This document shows positions 38,445 to 49,717 of a DNA stretch of 64,000 nucleotides, piece after piece. A model generated the notes under the pieces. It searched no databases and was not told the origin of the DNA. It worked only from the letters and a program-made list of their open reading frames with translations. Numbering within the stretch: position 1 is the first letter of the stretch; every line of letters starts with the position of its first letter. The translations under genes and the position numbers were made by a program. Source of the stretch: Shinella kummerowiae (GTDB taxonomy: Bacteria > Pseudomonadota > Alphaproteobacteria > Rhizobiales > Rhizobiaceae); NCBI RefSeq assembly GCF_009827055.1, contig NZ_WUMK01000008.1:1-64000 (forward strand), read 5' to 3'.

Positions 38445-38932
38445 GCGGCGCATCCCTTCCGCTTGAACACGTCCCACGGCGCGACCTTGGCCTTGCCCTC
38501 ATCCCACAGCGTCGAATAGCGCAGCGACGGCCCGAAGCCGGCCAGCAGCAGCGTCTCGGCAGCCTTGGCGCCTTCCTCCGGCAGGACGGCGGCATCACCG
38601 GCGCCATCGAGCACGTAGATCACGCCTTCCCACACGGTGCAGGCGGCGATCTCTTCGCCGGTCACGTCGCCCTCCGGGCAATTGTGCATGACCATGCCGT
38701 TGGAACGGACAGGGTCGTCACCGGGCATGACGATGCCGTCGAGAACGGTCTTGCTCGAAAGAACCTTCAGCTTGAAGTGATGACTGGTTGCCGCGGCACT
38801 CGACCCGACCGGTTCGAAGGTCAGCTCATAGCCCCCGTCGCGATCCGCATAGATCGCGCGGTCCTGCCGGCACTCCGCCGCGGAAGCGGCGGTCGCGGCA
38901 ACGAGACCGAGGAAAACGAGGGCGGTGCGCAT
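38441..38932 (-). CDS. Small secreted protein of unknown function
   Basis: A 163-residue protein with a signal peptide (TALVFLGLVAATAASAAEC, 3-21; cut near Ala-Ala-Glu). The mature part has four cysteines (C21, about C85, C98 and C161) that could form two disulfides, and a central hydrophobic strand block (WEGVIYVLDGAGDAAVL). No family recognised. ATGA overlap with the SDR and only 2 bp from the LysE-type gene place it firmly in the suc-lpdA block. Periplasmic location is predicted. Confidence 0.65.
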   Translation of the reverse strand: MRTALVFLGLVAATAASAAECRQDRAIYADRDGGYELTFEPVGSSAAATSHHFKLKVLSSKTVLDGIVMPGDDPVRSNGMVMHNCPEGDVTGEEIAACTVWEGVIYVLDGAGDAAVLPEEGAKAAETLLLAGFGPSLRYSTLWDEGKAKVAPWDVFKRKGCAA

Positions 38933-38934
38933 GC

Positions 38935-39579
38935 TCAGTGGGCCTTTTCCGTGGCGAGCTTGATGCCGAGCGCGATGAAGACGAGGCCGCTGGCCCGGTC
39001 GATCCACTGGCTGGCGCGGGAAAACGCCGCCCGCATGCGCGGCGTCGTCATGAACAGCGACACACCGACGAACCAGGCGATGAGGCAGGTGGCCATGACG
39101 AGGCCGTAACCGAACTTGATGGCGATCGGCGTGTGGGCGCTGACGACGGTCGAGAAGATCGACAGGAAGAAGAAGACCGGCTTGGGGTTCAGCGCATTGG
39201 CGAGGAAGCCGAGGCCGAAGGCGCGCAGCGCCGACTGGCCGCCTTTGCCATCCTCGTTGCCCTTCACCGCCTCGACGGACATGTCCGTCTTGCCGGCGCG
39301 CAAGGCCTTGATGCCGATATAGATGAGGTAGGCGACGCCGCACCACTTCACGATGTTGAAGAGGTAGATCGACTGGGAAATGATGAGGCCGAGGCCGAGG
39401 ATCGTATAGGTGACGTGGAACATCAGCGAGGTGCCGACGCCGAAGGACGTGATGATCGCCGCGCGGCGCCCATGCACGATCGACTGGCGCATGACCATGG
39501 CCAGATCCGCACCGGGCGAGACGATGGCAAAGGAGAAGATCGCCATCAGCGAGGCGAGTTCCAGAAAATAGCCCGTCAT
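38935..39579 (-). CDS. LysE-type amino acid exporter
   Basis: A 214-residue inner membrane protein with about six helices. FAIVSPGADLAMVMRQSI (about 16-33) is the LysE/RhtB signature, and FFLSIFSTVV and FGLGFLANALNPKP (N-P-K motif) fit. It probably exports a basic or neutral amino acid or metabolite by proton antiport. I started at MTGYFLELASL (39579), as upstream residues are Arg/Gly-rich and not membrane-like. It lies between MAPEG and the secreted protein in the suc-lpdA block. Its substrate is not known. Confidence 0.88.
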   Translation of the reverse strand: MTGYFLELASLMAIFSFAIVSPGADLAMVMRQSIVHGRRAAIITSFGVGTSLMFHVTYTILGLGLIISQSIYLFNIVKWCGVAYLIYIGIKALRAGKTDMSVEAVKGNEDGKGGQSALRAFGLGFLANALNPKPVFFFLSIFSTVVSAHTPIAIKFGYGLVMATCLIAWFVGVSLFMTTPRMRAAFSRASQWIDRASGLVFIALGIKLATEKAH

Positions 39580-39593
39580 GGGATGTCTGCCTC

Positions 39594-40007
39594 CTAGAAG
39601 ATGACCACGCCCGCCATGACCGCGAGACCCGCCAGCGAGACGAGCCAGACGAGCGAGCGGATATAGGGAATGCCTGCAAGATAGAGCGGGATATAGACGA
39701 GGCGGGCGACGAACCACAGCCACGCCCCGACGAGCCCCCAGCCCGCCGGGTCGCCCGCAAGGACAAGCGCCAGCGCAAGAGCGACGAAGGCGGGATAGGT
39801 TTCTCGGAAATTCGCCGACGTGCGCGCCGCACGTCCGGCGAGCGCGCCTTTCGGCTCCCGCGCGTCATCGCGCGGGCCGGCGTTCCATTGGGAGCCAAGC
39901 TCCCGCGTGGACAGCACGCCCTGGAGCCCGATATGGAAGACGAGCAGCGCCACGCTCAGTGCCAGAAGCACGAGCATCGGCGAAGATGCAGACACTGCCG
40001 CCTCCAT
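39594..40007 (-). CDS. MAPEG family membrane protein
   Basis: A 137-residue protein with four hydrophobic helices and the MAPEG-like NFRETYPAFVALALALVLAG (about 66-85), which holds the conserved Asn/Glu of this family and the following VARLVYIPLYLAGIPYIRS. MAPEG enzymes in eukaryotes act on glutathione and eicosanoids; bacterial members are mostly untested. A GGGAGGTCCC site precedes the ATG. It follows sucB at 11 bp, so it is part of the operon. Confidence 0.82.
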   Translation of the reverse strand: MEAAVSASSPMLVLLALSVALLVFHIGLQGVLSTRELGSQWNAGPRDDAREPKGALAGRAARTSANFRETYPAFVALALALVLAGDPAGWGLVGAWLWFVARLVYIPLYLAGIPYIRSLVWLVSLAGLAVMAGVVIF

Positions 40008-40018
40008 AGGGACCTCCC

Positions 40019-41269
40019 TTACAGATCGAGAACGAGGCGTTCCGGATCTTCCAGGCTGTCCTTGACGCGGACCAGGAAGGTCACCGCTTCCTTGCCGTCG
40101 ACCATGCGGTGATCATAGGAGAGCGCGAGATACATCATCGGACGGATGACGATCTGGCCGCCGACGACGACCGGGCGCTCCTGGATCTTGTGCATGCCGA
40201 GAATGCCCGACTGCGGCGCGTTGAGGATCGGCGAGGACATCAGCGAGCCGTAGACGCCGCCGTTCGAGATGGTGAACGTGCCGCCCTGCATGTCGGCCAT
40301 CGACAACGCGCCATCACGGGCGAGCTTGCCGAGACGGCCGATATCCTTCTCGATTTCGGCAATCGACATCTGGTCGGCATCGCGCACGACCGGGACCACG
40401 AGGCCCTTGTCCGTGCCGACGGCGACGCCGATGTGGCAGTAGTTCTTGTAGATGATGTCGGTGCCGTCGATCTCGGCGTTGACGGCCGGGAGCTCCTTCA
40501 GCGCGTGCGTCACGGCCTTGGTGAAGAAGCCCATGAAGCCGAGCTTCACGCCGTGCTTCTTCTCGAACAGGTCCTTGTAGCGGTTGCGCAGGTCCATCAC
40601 GGCCGACATGTCCACCTCGTTATAGGTGGTGAGCATGGCGGCGGTGTTCTGGGCGTCCTTGAGGCGCTTGGCGATCGTCTGGCGCAGGCGCGTCATCTTC
40701 ACGCGCTCTTCGCGCGGCGCATCGGCTTCCGAGGATGCCGCACGCGCAACCTTGACCGGTTCGGTCGCAGCAGCGGCCGGGGTCGAAGCCGTGATGCCCT
40801 TGGCAACAGCGGCGATCACGTCACCCTTCAGCACCTGGCCACGCTTGCCGGAGCCGTCGACCTGGTCGGCCGAGACGTTGTTTTCAGCCAGCAGCTTCGC
40901 AGCCGAAGGGGCCGGCGGCATGGAGGAGGCCGCGGCAGCCGGCTTTGCTTCTGCGGCGGGCGCCGCGGCAGCAGCCTTCTCGACCTTCTCGACCTTTTCG
41001 GCAGCGGCCGGAGCAGCCGCACCGGCGGACGCGCCCTCGGAGATCTGGCCGAGCAGGCCGCCCGGCTCGACCGTCTCGCCGGCATTCGCGACGATTTCCG
41101 ACAGGACGCCGGAAGCGGGTGCGGGCACTTCGATCGTCACCTTGTCGGTTTCGAGCTCACAGAGCGGTTCATCGGCCTTGATGACGTCGCCGACCTTCTT
41201 GAACCAGGTGCCGACGGTGGCTTCGCTGACGGATTCGCCCAAAGTCGGGACGCGGATTTCGGTAGCCAT
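40019..41269 (-). CDS. sucB: 2-oxoglutarate dehydrogenase E2 (dihydrolipoyl succinyltransferase)
   Basis: E2 (416 residues) of the 2-oxoglutarate dehydrogenase complex. One lipoyl domain has the modified Lys in [17 protein letters not shown] (K43), then an Ala/Pro/Lys linker (about 85-125), an E1/E3-binding domain ([16 protein letters not shown] about 127-142) and the catalytic core ending [15 protein letters not shown] with the His-Asp pair. It is 53 bp from sucA. It works with SucA (E1) and LpdA (E3), all encoded in this block. Confidence 0.97.
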   Translation of the reverse strand: MATEIRVPTLGESVSEATVGTWFKKVGDVIKADEPLCELETDKVTIEVPAPASGVLSEIVANAGETVEPGGLLGQISEGASAGAAAPAAAEKVEKVEKAAAAAPAAEAKPAAAASSMPPAPSAAKLLAENNVSADQVDGSGKRGQVLKGDVIAAVAKGITASTPAAAATEPVKVARAASSEADAPREERVKMTRLRQTIAKRLKDAQNTAAMLTTYNEVDMSAVMDLRNRYKDLFEKKHGVKLGFMGFFTKAVTHALKELPAVNAEIDGTDIIYKNYCHIGVAVGTDKGLVVPVVRDADQMSIAEIEKDIGRLGKLARDGALSMADMQGGTFTISNGGVYGSLMSSPILNAPQSGILGMHKIQERPVVVGGQIVIRPMMYLALSYDHRMVDGKEAVTFLVRVKDSLEDPERLVLDL

Positions 41270-41322
41270 GAGTGTGTTCCGTTCGTTGTATCTTTGTCGC
41301 GGTTACTGGGAAGCCGGGCGGA

Positions 41323-44319
41323 TCAACCGCCCAGCGCGTCCTCGAGGAAGGCGGCGAGCTGCGCGAGGTGCTTGGACATCAGGCCCGTTGCCGGCGAGGC
41401 GGCGGCCGGACGGCCGGTATAGCGCACGCGCTGGTACTTGGCGTCGATATGGGCAAGCACCCATTCGAGATAGGGGTCGATGAAGGCCCAGCCACCCATG
41501 TTCTTGGGCTCTTCCTGGCACCAGACCATCTCGGCATTGCGGAAGCGCGAGAGCTCGTTGATCAGCGCCTTGGCCGGGAACGGGTAAAGCTGTTCCAGGC
41601 GCAGCAGGTAGACGTCGTCGATGCCACGCTTTTCGCGCTCTTCCAGGAGGTCGTAATAGACCTTGCCCGAGCACATCACGACGCGACGGATCTTCGCGTC
41701 CTTCTGCAGCTTGATCGGGCCGTCCTTGATGACCTCCGCATCGTCCCACAGCAGGCGGTGGAACGAGCTTTCGCCGGCCATTTCCGACAGCGACGACACG
41801 GCGCGCTTGTGACGCAGCAGCGACTTCGGCGTCATCATGATCAGCGGCTTGCGGAAGTCGCGCTTCACCTGGCGGCGCAGGATGTGGAAGTAGTTCGCCG
41901 GCGTCGTGACGTTGGCGACCTGCATGTTGTCTTCGGCGCACATCTGCAGCCAGCGCTCGAGGCGGGCCGAGGAGTGTTCCGGACCCTGGCCCTCATAGCC
42001 GTGCGGCAGCAGGCAGACGAGGCCCGACATGCGCAGCCACTTGCGTTCGCCCGACGAGATGAACTGGTCGAACACGACCTGCGCACCGTTGGCGAAATCG
42101 CCGAACTGGGCTTCCCACAGCGTCAGCGCGTTCGGACGGGCGAGCGAATAGCCGTATTCGAAACCGAGCACCGCCTCTTCCGAGAGCATCGAGTTGATGA
42201 CCTCGTAACGCGCCTGGGTCGGCGAGAGATTGGCGAGCGGGATGTAGCGGTCTTCGGTCTCCTGGTCGTAGAGGACCGAATGACGCTGCGAGAAGGTGCC
42301 GCGTTCGCAGTCCTGGCCGGACAGGCGAATCTTCGTGCCCTCGACGCAGAGCGTGCCGAAGGCGAGCGCTTCCGCCATCGCCCAGTCGATACCCTCGCCC
42401 GTCTCGACCATCTGCATGCGGTTGTCCATGAACCGCTGGATGGTCTTGTGCGCGCGGAACCCTTCCGGGATCGTCGCGATCTTGCGGCCGATTTCCTTCA
42501 ACTGCTTCATCGGCACCGAGGTCTTGCCGCGGCGCTGTTCGTCCTGGTTGTCGGCCGAGCGCAGGCCGGACCAGACGCCGTCGAGCCAGTCGGCCTTGTT
42601 CGGCTTGTAGGACTGGCCGATCTCGAACTCCGTTTCGAGGTTGGCGCGCCAGTCGGCCTTCATCTTCTCGAATTCGCCTTCGGAGATAACGCCTTCGGCG
42701 ATGAGGCGCGACGCATAGAGGTTGACCACGGTCTTGTGGGCACGGATCGCCTTGTACATCTTCGGCTGCGTGAACGCCGGCTCGTCGCCTTCGTTGTGGC
42801 CGAAGCGACGGTAGCAGAACATGTCGAGCACGACCGGCTTGTGGAACTTCATGCGGAATTCGGTGGCGACCTTGGCCGCGTAGGTCACAGCTTCCGGGTC
42901 GTCGCCGTTCACATGGAAGATCGGCGCCTCGATCATCTTCGCCACATCCGACGGATAGGGCGAGGAGCGCGAGAAGGCCGGGTTCGTGGTGAAACCGATC
43001 TGGTTGTTGATGATGACGTGCACCGTGCCGGCCACGCGATGGCCGCGCAGGCCGGACAGGCCGAGGATTTCGGCCGTCACGCCCTGGCCGGCGAAGGCCG
43101 CGTCGCCATGCAGCAGGAGCGGCATGACCTGAGCGCGTTCGGACAGCGGAATGATGTCACCCTCGAACACCTTCGCCATCTGGTCCTGCTTGGCGCGGGC
43201 CTTGCCCATGACGACGGGATTGACGATTTCGAGATGCGAGGGGTTTGCCGTCAGCGACAGGTGCACCTTGTTGCCGTCGAACTCACGGTCCGAGGAGGCG
43301 CCGAGGTGATACTTCACGTCGCCGGAGCCTTCCACTTCATCAGGCGCGTAGGAGCCGCCCTTGAACTCGTGGAAGACGGCGCGATGCGGCTTGGCCATCA
43401 CGTTCGTCAGAACGTTGAGGCGGCCGCGGTGGGCCATGCCGAGCACGATTTCCTTGAGGCCGAGCTGGCCGCCGCGCTTGATGATCTGTTCCAGCGCCGG
43501 GATCAGCGCTTCGGCGCCATCGAGGCCGAAACGCTTGGTGCCCTTGTACTTGACGTCGATGAACTGCTCGAAGCCTTCCGCCTCGATCAGCTTCTGCAGG
43601 ATCGCCTTCTTGCCTTCCGGCGTGAACTCGACACCCTTGTCCGGACCTTCGATGCGTTCCTGGATCCAGCCCTTCTCTTCCGGGTTGGAGATGTGCATGA
43701 ATTCGACGCCGATCGTCGAGCAATAGGTGCGCTCGAGGATGTCGACCATTTCGCGCACGGTGGCGTATTCGAGGCCGAGCACGTTGTCGATGAAGATCTT
43801 GCGGTCGAGGTCGGCATCGGTGAAGCCGTAGTTCGACGGCGACAGCTCATGATAGTCCTCGACCGGCGCGGCAATGGCCAGCGGGTCGAGCTTGGCGTGC
43901 AGATGGCCGCGGGCGCGATAGGCGCGGATCATCATGATGGCGCGCACCGAGTCGCGGGTCGCCTGGTTGACATCGGCCTGGTTGACCGGCGCGCCGCTCT
44001 TGGCGGCAACGGCTTCGGCCTTCGCCTGGACCTTCTTCTCAAGAACCTTCTCGACGACGCCCCAGTTGCCGTCGAGCGCCGAGACGAGTTCGCCATTGGC
44101 GACGATCGGCCAGTTCGACCGCTGCCACGAGGCGCCCTTGGCGGCCTTCACGACATCGGATGGCTCCTCGGCCAGCGCCTTGAAAAAGGCCCGCCATTCC
44201 TCGTTTACCGAGGCGGGGTCCGTCTCGTACCGGGCATGGAGCTGTTCGATATAGGCTGCGTTCGCGCCGTCGAGGAAGGACGTGGCGAGAAATTGTTCGT
44301 TGGCGTCTTGTCGTGCCAT
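41323..44319 (-). CDS. sucA: 2-oxoglutarate dehydrogenase E1
   Basis: E1 (998 residues; normal for alphaproteobacteria) decarboxylates 2-oxoglutarate with thiamine diphosphate and passes succinyl to the E2 lipoyl. Conserved blocks: N-terminal E2-binding segment (QFLATSFLDGANAAYIEQL), MAHRGRLNVL, HGDAAFAGQGV, GFTTNP, CYRRFGHNEGDEP and the C-terminal EEPKNMGGWAF. I used the ATG at 44319 (MARQDANEQFLA); the seven earlier residues are not conserved. A hairpin lies in the gap to sucD. Confidence 0.98.
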   Translation of the reverse strand: MARQDANEQFLATSFLDGANAAYIEQLHARYETDPASVNEEWRAFFKALAEEPSDVVKAAKGASWQRSNWPIVANGELVSALDGNWGVVEKVLEKKVQAKAEAVAAKSGAPVNQADVNQATRDSVRAIMMIRAYRARGHLHAKLDPLAIAAPVEDYHELSPSNYGFTDADLDRKIFIDNVLGLEYATVREMVDILERTYCSTIGVEFMHISNPEEKGWIQERIEGPDKGVEFTPEGKKAILQKLIEAEGFEQFIDVKYKGTKRFGLDGAEALIPALEQIIKRGGQLGLKEIVLGMAHRGRLNVLTNVMAKPHRAVFHEFKGGSYAPDEVEGSGDVKYHLGASSDREFDGNKVHLSLTANPSHLEIVNPVVMGKARAKQDQMAKVFEGDIIPLSERAQVMPLLLHGDAAFAGQGVTAEILGLSGLRGHRVAGTVHVIINNQIGFTTNPAFSRSSPYPSDVAKMIEAPIFHVNGDDPEAVTYAAKVATEFRMKFHKPVVLDMFCYRRFGHNEGDEPAFTQPKMYKAIRAHKTVVNLYASRLIAEGVISEGEFEKMKADWRANLETEFEIGQSYKPNKADWLDGVWSGLRSADNQDEQRRGKTSVPMKQLKEIGRKIATIPEGFRAHKTIQRFMDNRMQMVETGEGIDWAMAEALAFGTLCVEGTKIRLSGQDCERGTFSQRHSVLYDQETEDRYIPLANLSPTQARYEVINSMLSEEAVLGFEYGYSLARPNALTLWEAQFGDFANGAQVVFDQFISSGERKWLRMSGLVCLLPHGYEGQGPEHSSARLERWLQMCAEDNMQVANVTTPANYFHILRRQVKRDFRKPLIMMTPKSLLRHKRAVSSLSEMAGESSFHRLLWDDAEVIKDGPIKLQKDAKIRRVVMCSGKVYYDLLEEREKRGIDDVYLLRLEQLYPFPAKALINELSRFRNAEMVWCQEEPKNMGGWAFIDPYLEWVLAHIDAKYQRVRYTGRPAAASPATGLMSKHLAQLAAFLEDALGG

Positions 44320-44429
44320 GGTGTTTCGCGGGCGTAGCACCCGCCTCCCGAACGATCGTGTTGACCGGGCTGCCCCCGGTTTGCCGCCCGCCGCCTGCCT
44401 GTCCGCATCGCGCCGGGAAGAAACGGACC

Positions 44430-44449
44430 GGCCGGCATGTCTGCCGGCC
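44430..44449 (-). repeat. Intercistronic hairpin between sucD and sucA
   Basis: GGCCGGCA (44430-44437) pairs with TGCCGGCC (44442-44449) on a 4-base loop, a very stable 8-bp stem 18 bp after the sucD stop. With no U-tract it is more likely an mRNA stability or partial attenuation element than an end-point, since sucA follows. Confidence 0.6.
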
Positions 44450-44466
44450 CATCCTTGTTTTCGGTG

Positions 44467-45369
44467 TCAGCCCTTCAGGACTTCGACCAGCGTCTTGCCG
44501 AGACGCGCCGGCGACGGCGAGACGCGGATGCCCGCTGCCTCCATCGCGGCGATCTTGGATTCCGCGTCACCCTTGCCGCCGGAGACGACAGCGCCGGCGT
44601 GGCCCATGGTGCGGCCCTTCGGTGCGGTACGGCCCGCGATGAAGCCGGCCATCGGCTTCTTGCGGCCCTTCTTGGCTTCGTCGATGAGGAACTGCGCCGC
44701 ATCTTCTTCCGCCGAGCCGCCGATTTCGCCGATCATGATGATGGAGGTCGTGGCGTCGTCGGCCAGGAACATCTCCAGGACATCGATGAACTCGGTGCCC
44801 TTGACCGGGTCGCCGCCGATGCCGACAGCCGTGGTCTGGCCGAGGCCCTCGTTGGAGGTCTGGAACACGGCTTCATAGGTCAGCGTGCCGGAGCGCGAGA
44901 CGATACCGACCGAGCCCTTGCGGAAGATCGAGCCCGGCATGATGCCGATCTTGCATTCTTCCGGCGTCAGGATACCGGGGCAGTTCGGGCCAAGCAGGCG
45001 CGAGGAGGAGCGGTCGAGGCGGGCCTTGACGCGCACCATGTCGGCCACCGGAATGCCTTCGGTGATGCAGGTGATGAACGGGATTTCCGCTTCGATCGCC
45101 TCGATGATCGCGTCCGCGGCACCGGCCGGCGGAACGTAGATCACGGATGCGTCCGCACCGGTCTTTTCCTTGCCTTCGGCGACGGAGGCGAAGATCGGCA
45201 GGCTTTCGCCCTTGGAGCCGGTCCAGGTTTCGCCGCCCTTCTTCGGGTGGATGCCGCCGACCATCTGCGTGCCGTAATAGGCGAGCGCCTGTTCGGTGTG
45301 GAAGGTCCCGGTCTTGCCGGTCAGGCCCTGGACGAGGACCTTGGTGTTCTTGTTGACGAGAATCGACAT
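44467..45369 (-). CDS. sucD: Succinyl-CoA synthetase subunit alpha
   Basis: The alpha subunit (300 residues) is phosphorylated on a histidine during succinyl-CoA to succinate conversion, which yields ATP or [22 protein letters not shown] at the N-terminus is the CoA domain; the catalytic histidine is in [30 protein letters not shown] is also diagnostic. It lies 17 bp after sucC. Confidence 0.98.
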   Translation of the reverse strand: MSILVNKNTKVLVQGLTGKTGTFHTEQALAYYGTQMVGGIHPKKGGETWTGSKGESLPIFASVAEGKEKTGADASVIYVPPAGAADAIIEAIEAEIPFITCITEGIPVADMVRVKARLDRSSSRLLGPNCPGILTPEECKIGIMPGSIFRKGSVGIVSRSGTLTYEAVFQTSNEGLGQTTAVGIGGDPVKGTEFIDVLEMFLADDATTSIIMIGEIGGSAEEDAAQFLIDEAKKGRKKPMAGFIAGRTAPKGRTMGHAGAVVSGGKGDAESKIAAMEAAGIRVSPSPARLGKTLVEVLKG

Positions 45370-45386
45370 GAGGTCTGGTCCTTCAA

Positions 45387-46580
<1,194 letters not shown>

Positions 46581-46599
46581 GGGATAAATCCTGTCTGAG

Positions 46600-46631
46600 C
46601 ACGTCCAGCAAAAATGGTTCTGCCGGACGTG
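46600..46631 (-). repeat. Intercistronic hairpin between mdh and sucC
   Basis: On the minus-strand RNA, 11 bases pair fully (CACGTCCGGCA with TGCTGGACGTG, one G-U) around a 10-base loop. On the plus strand the same position is an A-C mismatch, indicating that the structure is selected in the mdh-suc transcript. It lies between the mdh stop (46653) and sucC start. Likely role: 3'-end protection or processing that sets mdh:suc mRNA ratio. Confidence 0.65.
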
Positions 46632-46652
46632 CGTGAAACAAAAGAACCGGGA

Positions 46653-47705
<1,053 letters not shown>

Positions 47706-47709
47706 TCAA

Positions 47710-47737
47710 CACATACTTTTGGAGTGAAGTTTTTCAA
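47710..47737 (-). promoter_or_regulatory. Candidate sigma-70 promoter of mdh
   Basis: On the minus strand TTGAAA (-35, 47732-47737) and TATGTG (-10, 47710-47715) are separated by 16 bp in an AT-rich patch, about 95 bp upstream of the mdh ATG. The predicted leader would be about 85 nt. The match is reasonable, not exact. Confidence 0.45.
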
Positions 47738-47752
47738 TCGGTTAGATACAAA

Positions 47753-47776
47753 AATTCTTACGTAAACGTAAGAATT
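47753..47776. promoter_or_regulatory. Perfect 11-bp palindrome upstream of mdh / downstream of zapE
   Basis: AATTCTTACGT (47753-47763) and ACGTAAGAATT (47766-47776) are perfectly complementary across 2 bp. It lies 15 bp upstream of the candidate mdh -35 and 4 bp after the zapE stop. The core TTACGT-AA-ACGTAA looks like a dimeric regulator site (MerR-family LiuR-type sites have this general form, from memory). Read on the minus strand, the right arm is followed by TTTTTG, so it can also serve as the zapE terminator. It may do both. Confidence 0.6.
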
Positions 47777-47780
47777 ACCG

Positions 47781-48974
47781 TCACGCTTTCGTCACGTCCG
47801 TGATGTAACGGGCCTTGTGGTCGGCCAGATACTCGGTGGAGCGGATCTCGATGAGGCGCGAAACCGTGCGGTCGAATTCGAAGCCTTCCGTGCCCTTGCG
47901 GGTCACCAGCAGGCTCTCCGGCGCCGCCGCGGCCGAGGCGAAGAGCCGGGCGCGGTGATCGTAGATCGTGTCGACGAGATTGATGAAGCGCTTCGTCTCG
48001 TTGCGTTTCTCCGCCCCGAGCAGGGGCACATGGTCGACGAACAACGTGTCGTAATGGGCGAGGATTTCGAGATAGTCGGCCGCCCCCAGCGGCCGCTCGC
48101 ACAGGTCGGCAAAGGAAAAGCGCGCAATGCGGCCCGCCGCCTGCGGCACGGCGATTTTCCTGCCGCGGAAGGAAATCGTCGCGGGCGCAACCGTCTTGCC
48201 CGCCGTCTCCCGCCGCCACGCCGCGTCCATCGCCATATCGGCCTCAGGCCCCAGCGGATAGCGGAACACCGGCAGGCCGCTGTCCTTTTCCAGCCGGTAG
48301 TCGGTCAACGAGTCGAGCGGCACGATCTCGACATACTGCTTGAGGAGATCGACGAACGGCAGGAAGAGGCCGCGGTTGAGGCCGTCTTTGTAGAGATTGT
48401 CCGGCTCGACATTCGACGTCGCGACCAGGATGCAGCCGCGCCGGAACAGTTCACTGAAAAGGCGCGACAGGATCATCGCATCGGCAATATCCGTCACGGA
48501 AAACTCGTCGAAGCAGAGAAGCCGCGCCTCTTCGATCAGGCTTTCGGCGACCGGCGGCACGGGATCGGCCTGCTTGGTCTCGCCGGCCTTCAGCTTCTGG
48601 CGATGTTTGTGGATGCGGTCATGCACATCCGCCATGAATTCGTGGAAATGCGCCCGCCGCTTGCGCTTCACCCGGGCCTGCTCGAAGAACATGTCCATCA
48701 GCATGGTCTTGCCGCGCCCGACGCCGCCGAAGATATAGAGGCCCTTTGGCGCGCTGACGGTCTCGGGTTTGCGGGAGGCGAAGAGCCAGCCAAGCGCGCT
48801 CGACTTGCGCGCCGGCCGCTGGGCATGAAGCTCGACGAGCAGACGGTCGAAACGCGCCGCCATGGCCCTCTGGGCCTGGTCCGGCTTCAATTCACCGCTT
48901 GCGACAAGCGCTTCAAGTCGATCCGAAACGCCGTGGTCCGGATGCGTCGAGCCGCTGTCCCAGTCCTTGCCCAT
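47781..48974 (-). CDS. zapE: AFG1/ZapE family ATPase
   Basis: A 397-residue AAA-like ATPase. Walker A is FGGVGRGKTMLMDMFF (about 84-99), and Walker B is LLCFDEFSVTDIADAMILSRL. The downstream VATSNVEPDNLYKDGLNR is the family sensor block. In E. coli ZapE binds FtsZ rings during division in stress; mitochondrial Afg1 helps respiratory complex quality control. Its location between mdh and sdh is conserved in rhizobia, from memory. Single gene with the palindrome 47753-47776 just beyond its stop. Confidence 0.93.
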   Translation of the reverse strand: MGKDWDSGSTHPDHGVSDRLEALVASGELKPDQAQRAMAARFDRLLVELHAQRPARKSSALGWLFASRKPETVSAPKGLYIFGGVGRGKTMLMDMFFEQARVKRKRRAHFHEFMADVHDRIHKHRQKLKAGETKQADPVPPVAESLIEEARLLCFDEFSVTDIADAMILSRLFSELFRRGCILVATSNVEPDNLYKDGLNRGLFLPFVDLLKQYVEIVPLDSLTDYRLEKDSGLPVFRYPLGPEADMAMDAAWRRETAGKTVAPATISFRGRKIAVPQAAGRIARFSFADLCERPLGAADYLEILAHYDTLFVDHVPLLGAEKRNETKRFINLVDTIYDHRARLFASAAAAPESLLVTRKGTEGFEFDRTVSRLIEIRSTEYLADHKARYITDVTKA

Positions 48975-49015
48975 AGGCGGAGGCTACCCGTATCGGAGAG
49001 ATCGGAGGGTGGGGA

Positions 49016-49561
49016 TCAGCGCGACAGGCTGACGGGCTGGCCCGAATTGGTCGTGCCGTTGAAGCGGGCATCCGCCGACTTGTAAAGGCGCGCGATCGCG
49101 TTGCCGGCACGGTCCTTCAGCACGACCTGCTTGCCGGCGACTTCCCAGGAACCCATCGCCGTCAGTTCGCCGGCACAACCGCGCGTGCCGCCGCGCGAGC
49201 CGCCGCCGAGGTTGGTGAGCGTCAGGAACATGTCGCAGGAGGAAGGACCGCTGGCCACGCGCCAGTTGCCGACCATCGATTCCTTGGTGACATCGAGTGC
49301 GGTTGCCGCAGCCGCATCCGCCGCGCCGCCGGCAACACCTGTGCCCGTCGCCATCGCCGTGTCGGTCGTCGGCTTTGCCGGGAACTGCGAGGTATCGGTC
49401 GACGGATCCGGAAGCTGGCTCGACTGGACAGTCCCGATCGGCTGGGCTTCCAGCGGCGTGAGGTTCTGCTGCGTATTCACGCTGTCCATCGACGAAGTCC
49501 GCTGGCAACCGGCCAGAGCAAGCGCCATCATCAGCCCGCCTGCCACATGTACAATCCGCAT
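49016..49561 (-). CDS. Omp19/Inh-like outer membrane lipoprotein
   Basis: A 181-residue lipoprotein. The lipobox LALAGC places the lipid on C19. A Thr/Ser/Pro-rich linker (20-95) leads to an AprI/Inh-type beta-barrel domain (about 96-181), with [18 protein letters not shown], a disulfide pair C109-C129, and SGQPVSLSR at the end. Brucella Omp19 is the closest kind of protein and inhibits host proteases; AprI/Inh inhibits serralysins. A serralysin-type C-terminal domain is seen in the RTX protein at 1784, but that has no protease domain. It probably guards the envelope against proteases. Confidence 0.88.
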   Translation of the reverse strand: MRIVHVAGGLMMALALAGCQRTSSMDSVNTQQNLTPLEAQPIGTVQSSQLPDPSTDTSQFPAKPTTDTAMATGTGVAGGAADAAAATALDVTKESMVGNWRVASGPSSCDMFLTLTNLGGGSRGGTRGCAGELTAMGSWEVAGKQVVLKDRAGNAIARLYKSADARFNGTTNSGQPVSLSR

Positions 49562-49673
49562 GTCGATACTCCTGCCTTCGTGCGATGCCGTGCATACGCA
49601 ACAATCATGGCGAATTAGCGTGAATCGTTGGTTTAAATCAAGTGTCGGCGAGCATGTTTCGAGTTCACGGAGT

Positions 49674-49714
49674 CTGTCACACGTTTACTTTACGCGCAGT
49701 AAACTTGCCGACAG
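49674..49714. repeat. Nested inverted repeat after the nucleotidyltransferase gene
   Basis: An inner repeat GTTTACT (49683-49689) / AGTAAAC (49698-49704) sits within an outer CTGTC (49674-49678) / GACAG (49710-49714). It lies just after the stop of the nucleotidyltransferase gene (49718) on the minus strand. It may terminate the sdh transcript or mark an insertion boundary; there is no U-tract. Confidence 0.45.
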
Positions 49715-49717
49715 TCT

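Noticed and set aside
41272-44337. Plus-strand open frame of about 1000 codons opposite sucA
   Set aside because: It mirrors sucA completely, is rich in Arg/His/Asp/Glu and has no recognisable domain. SucA is certain, so this is an antisense artefact.
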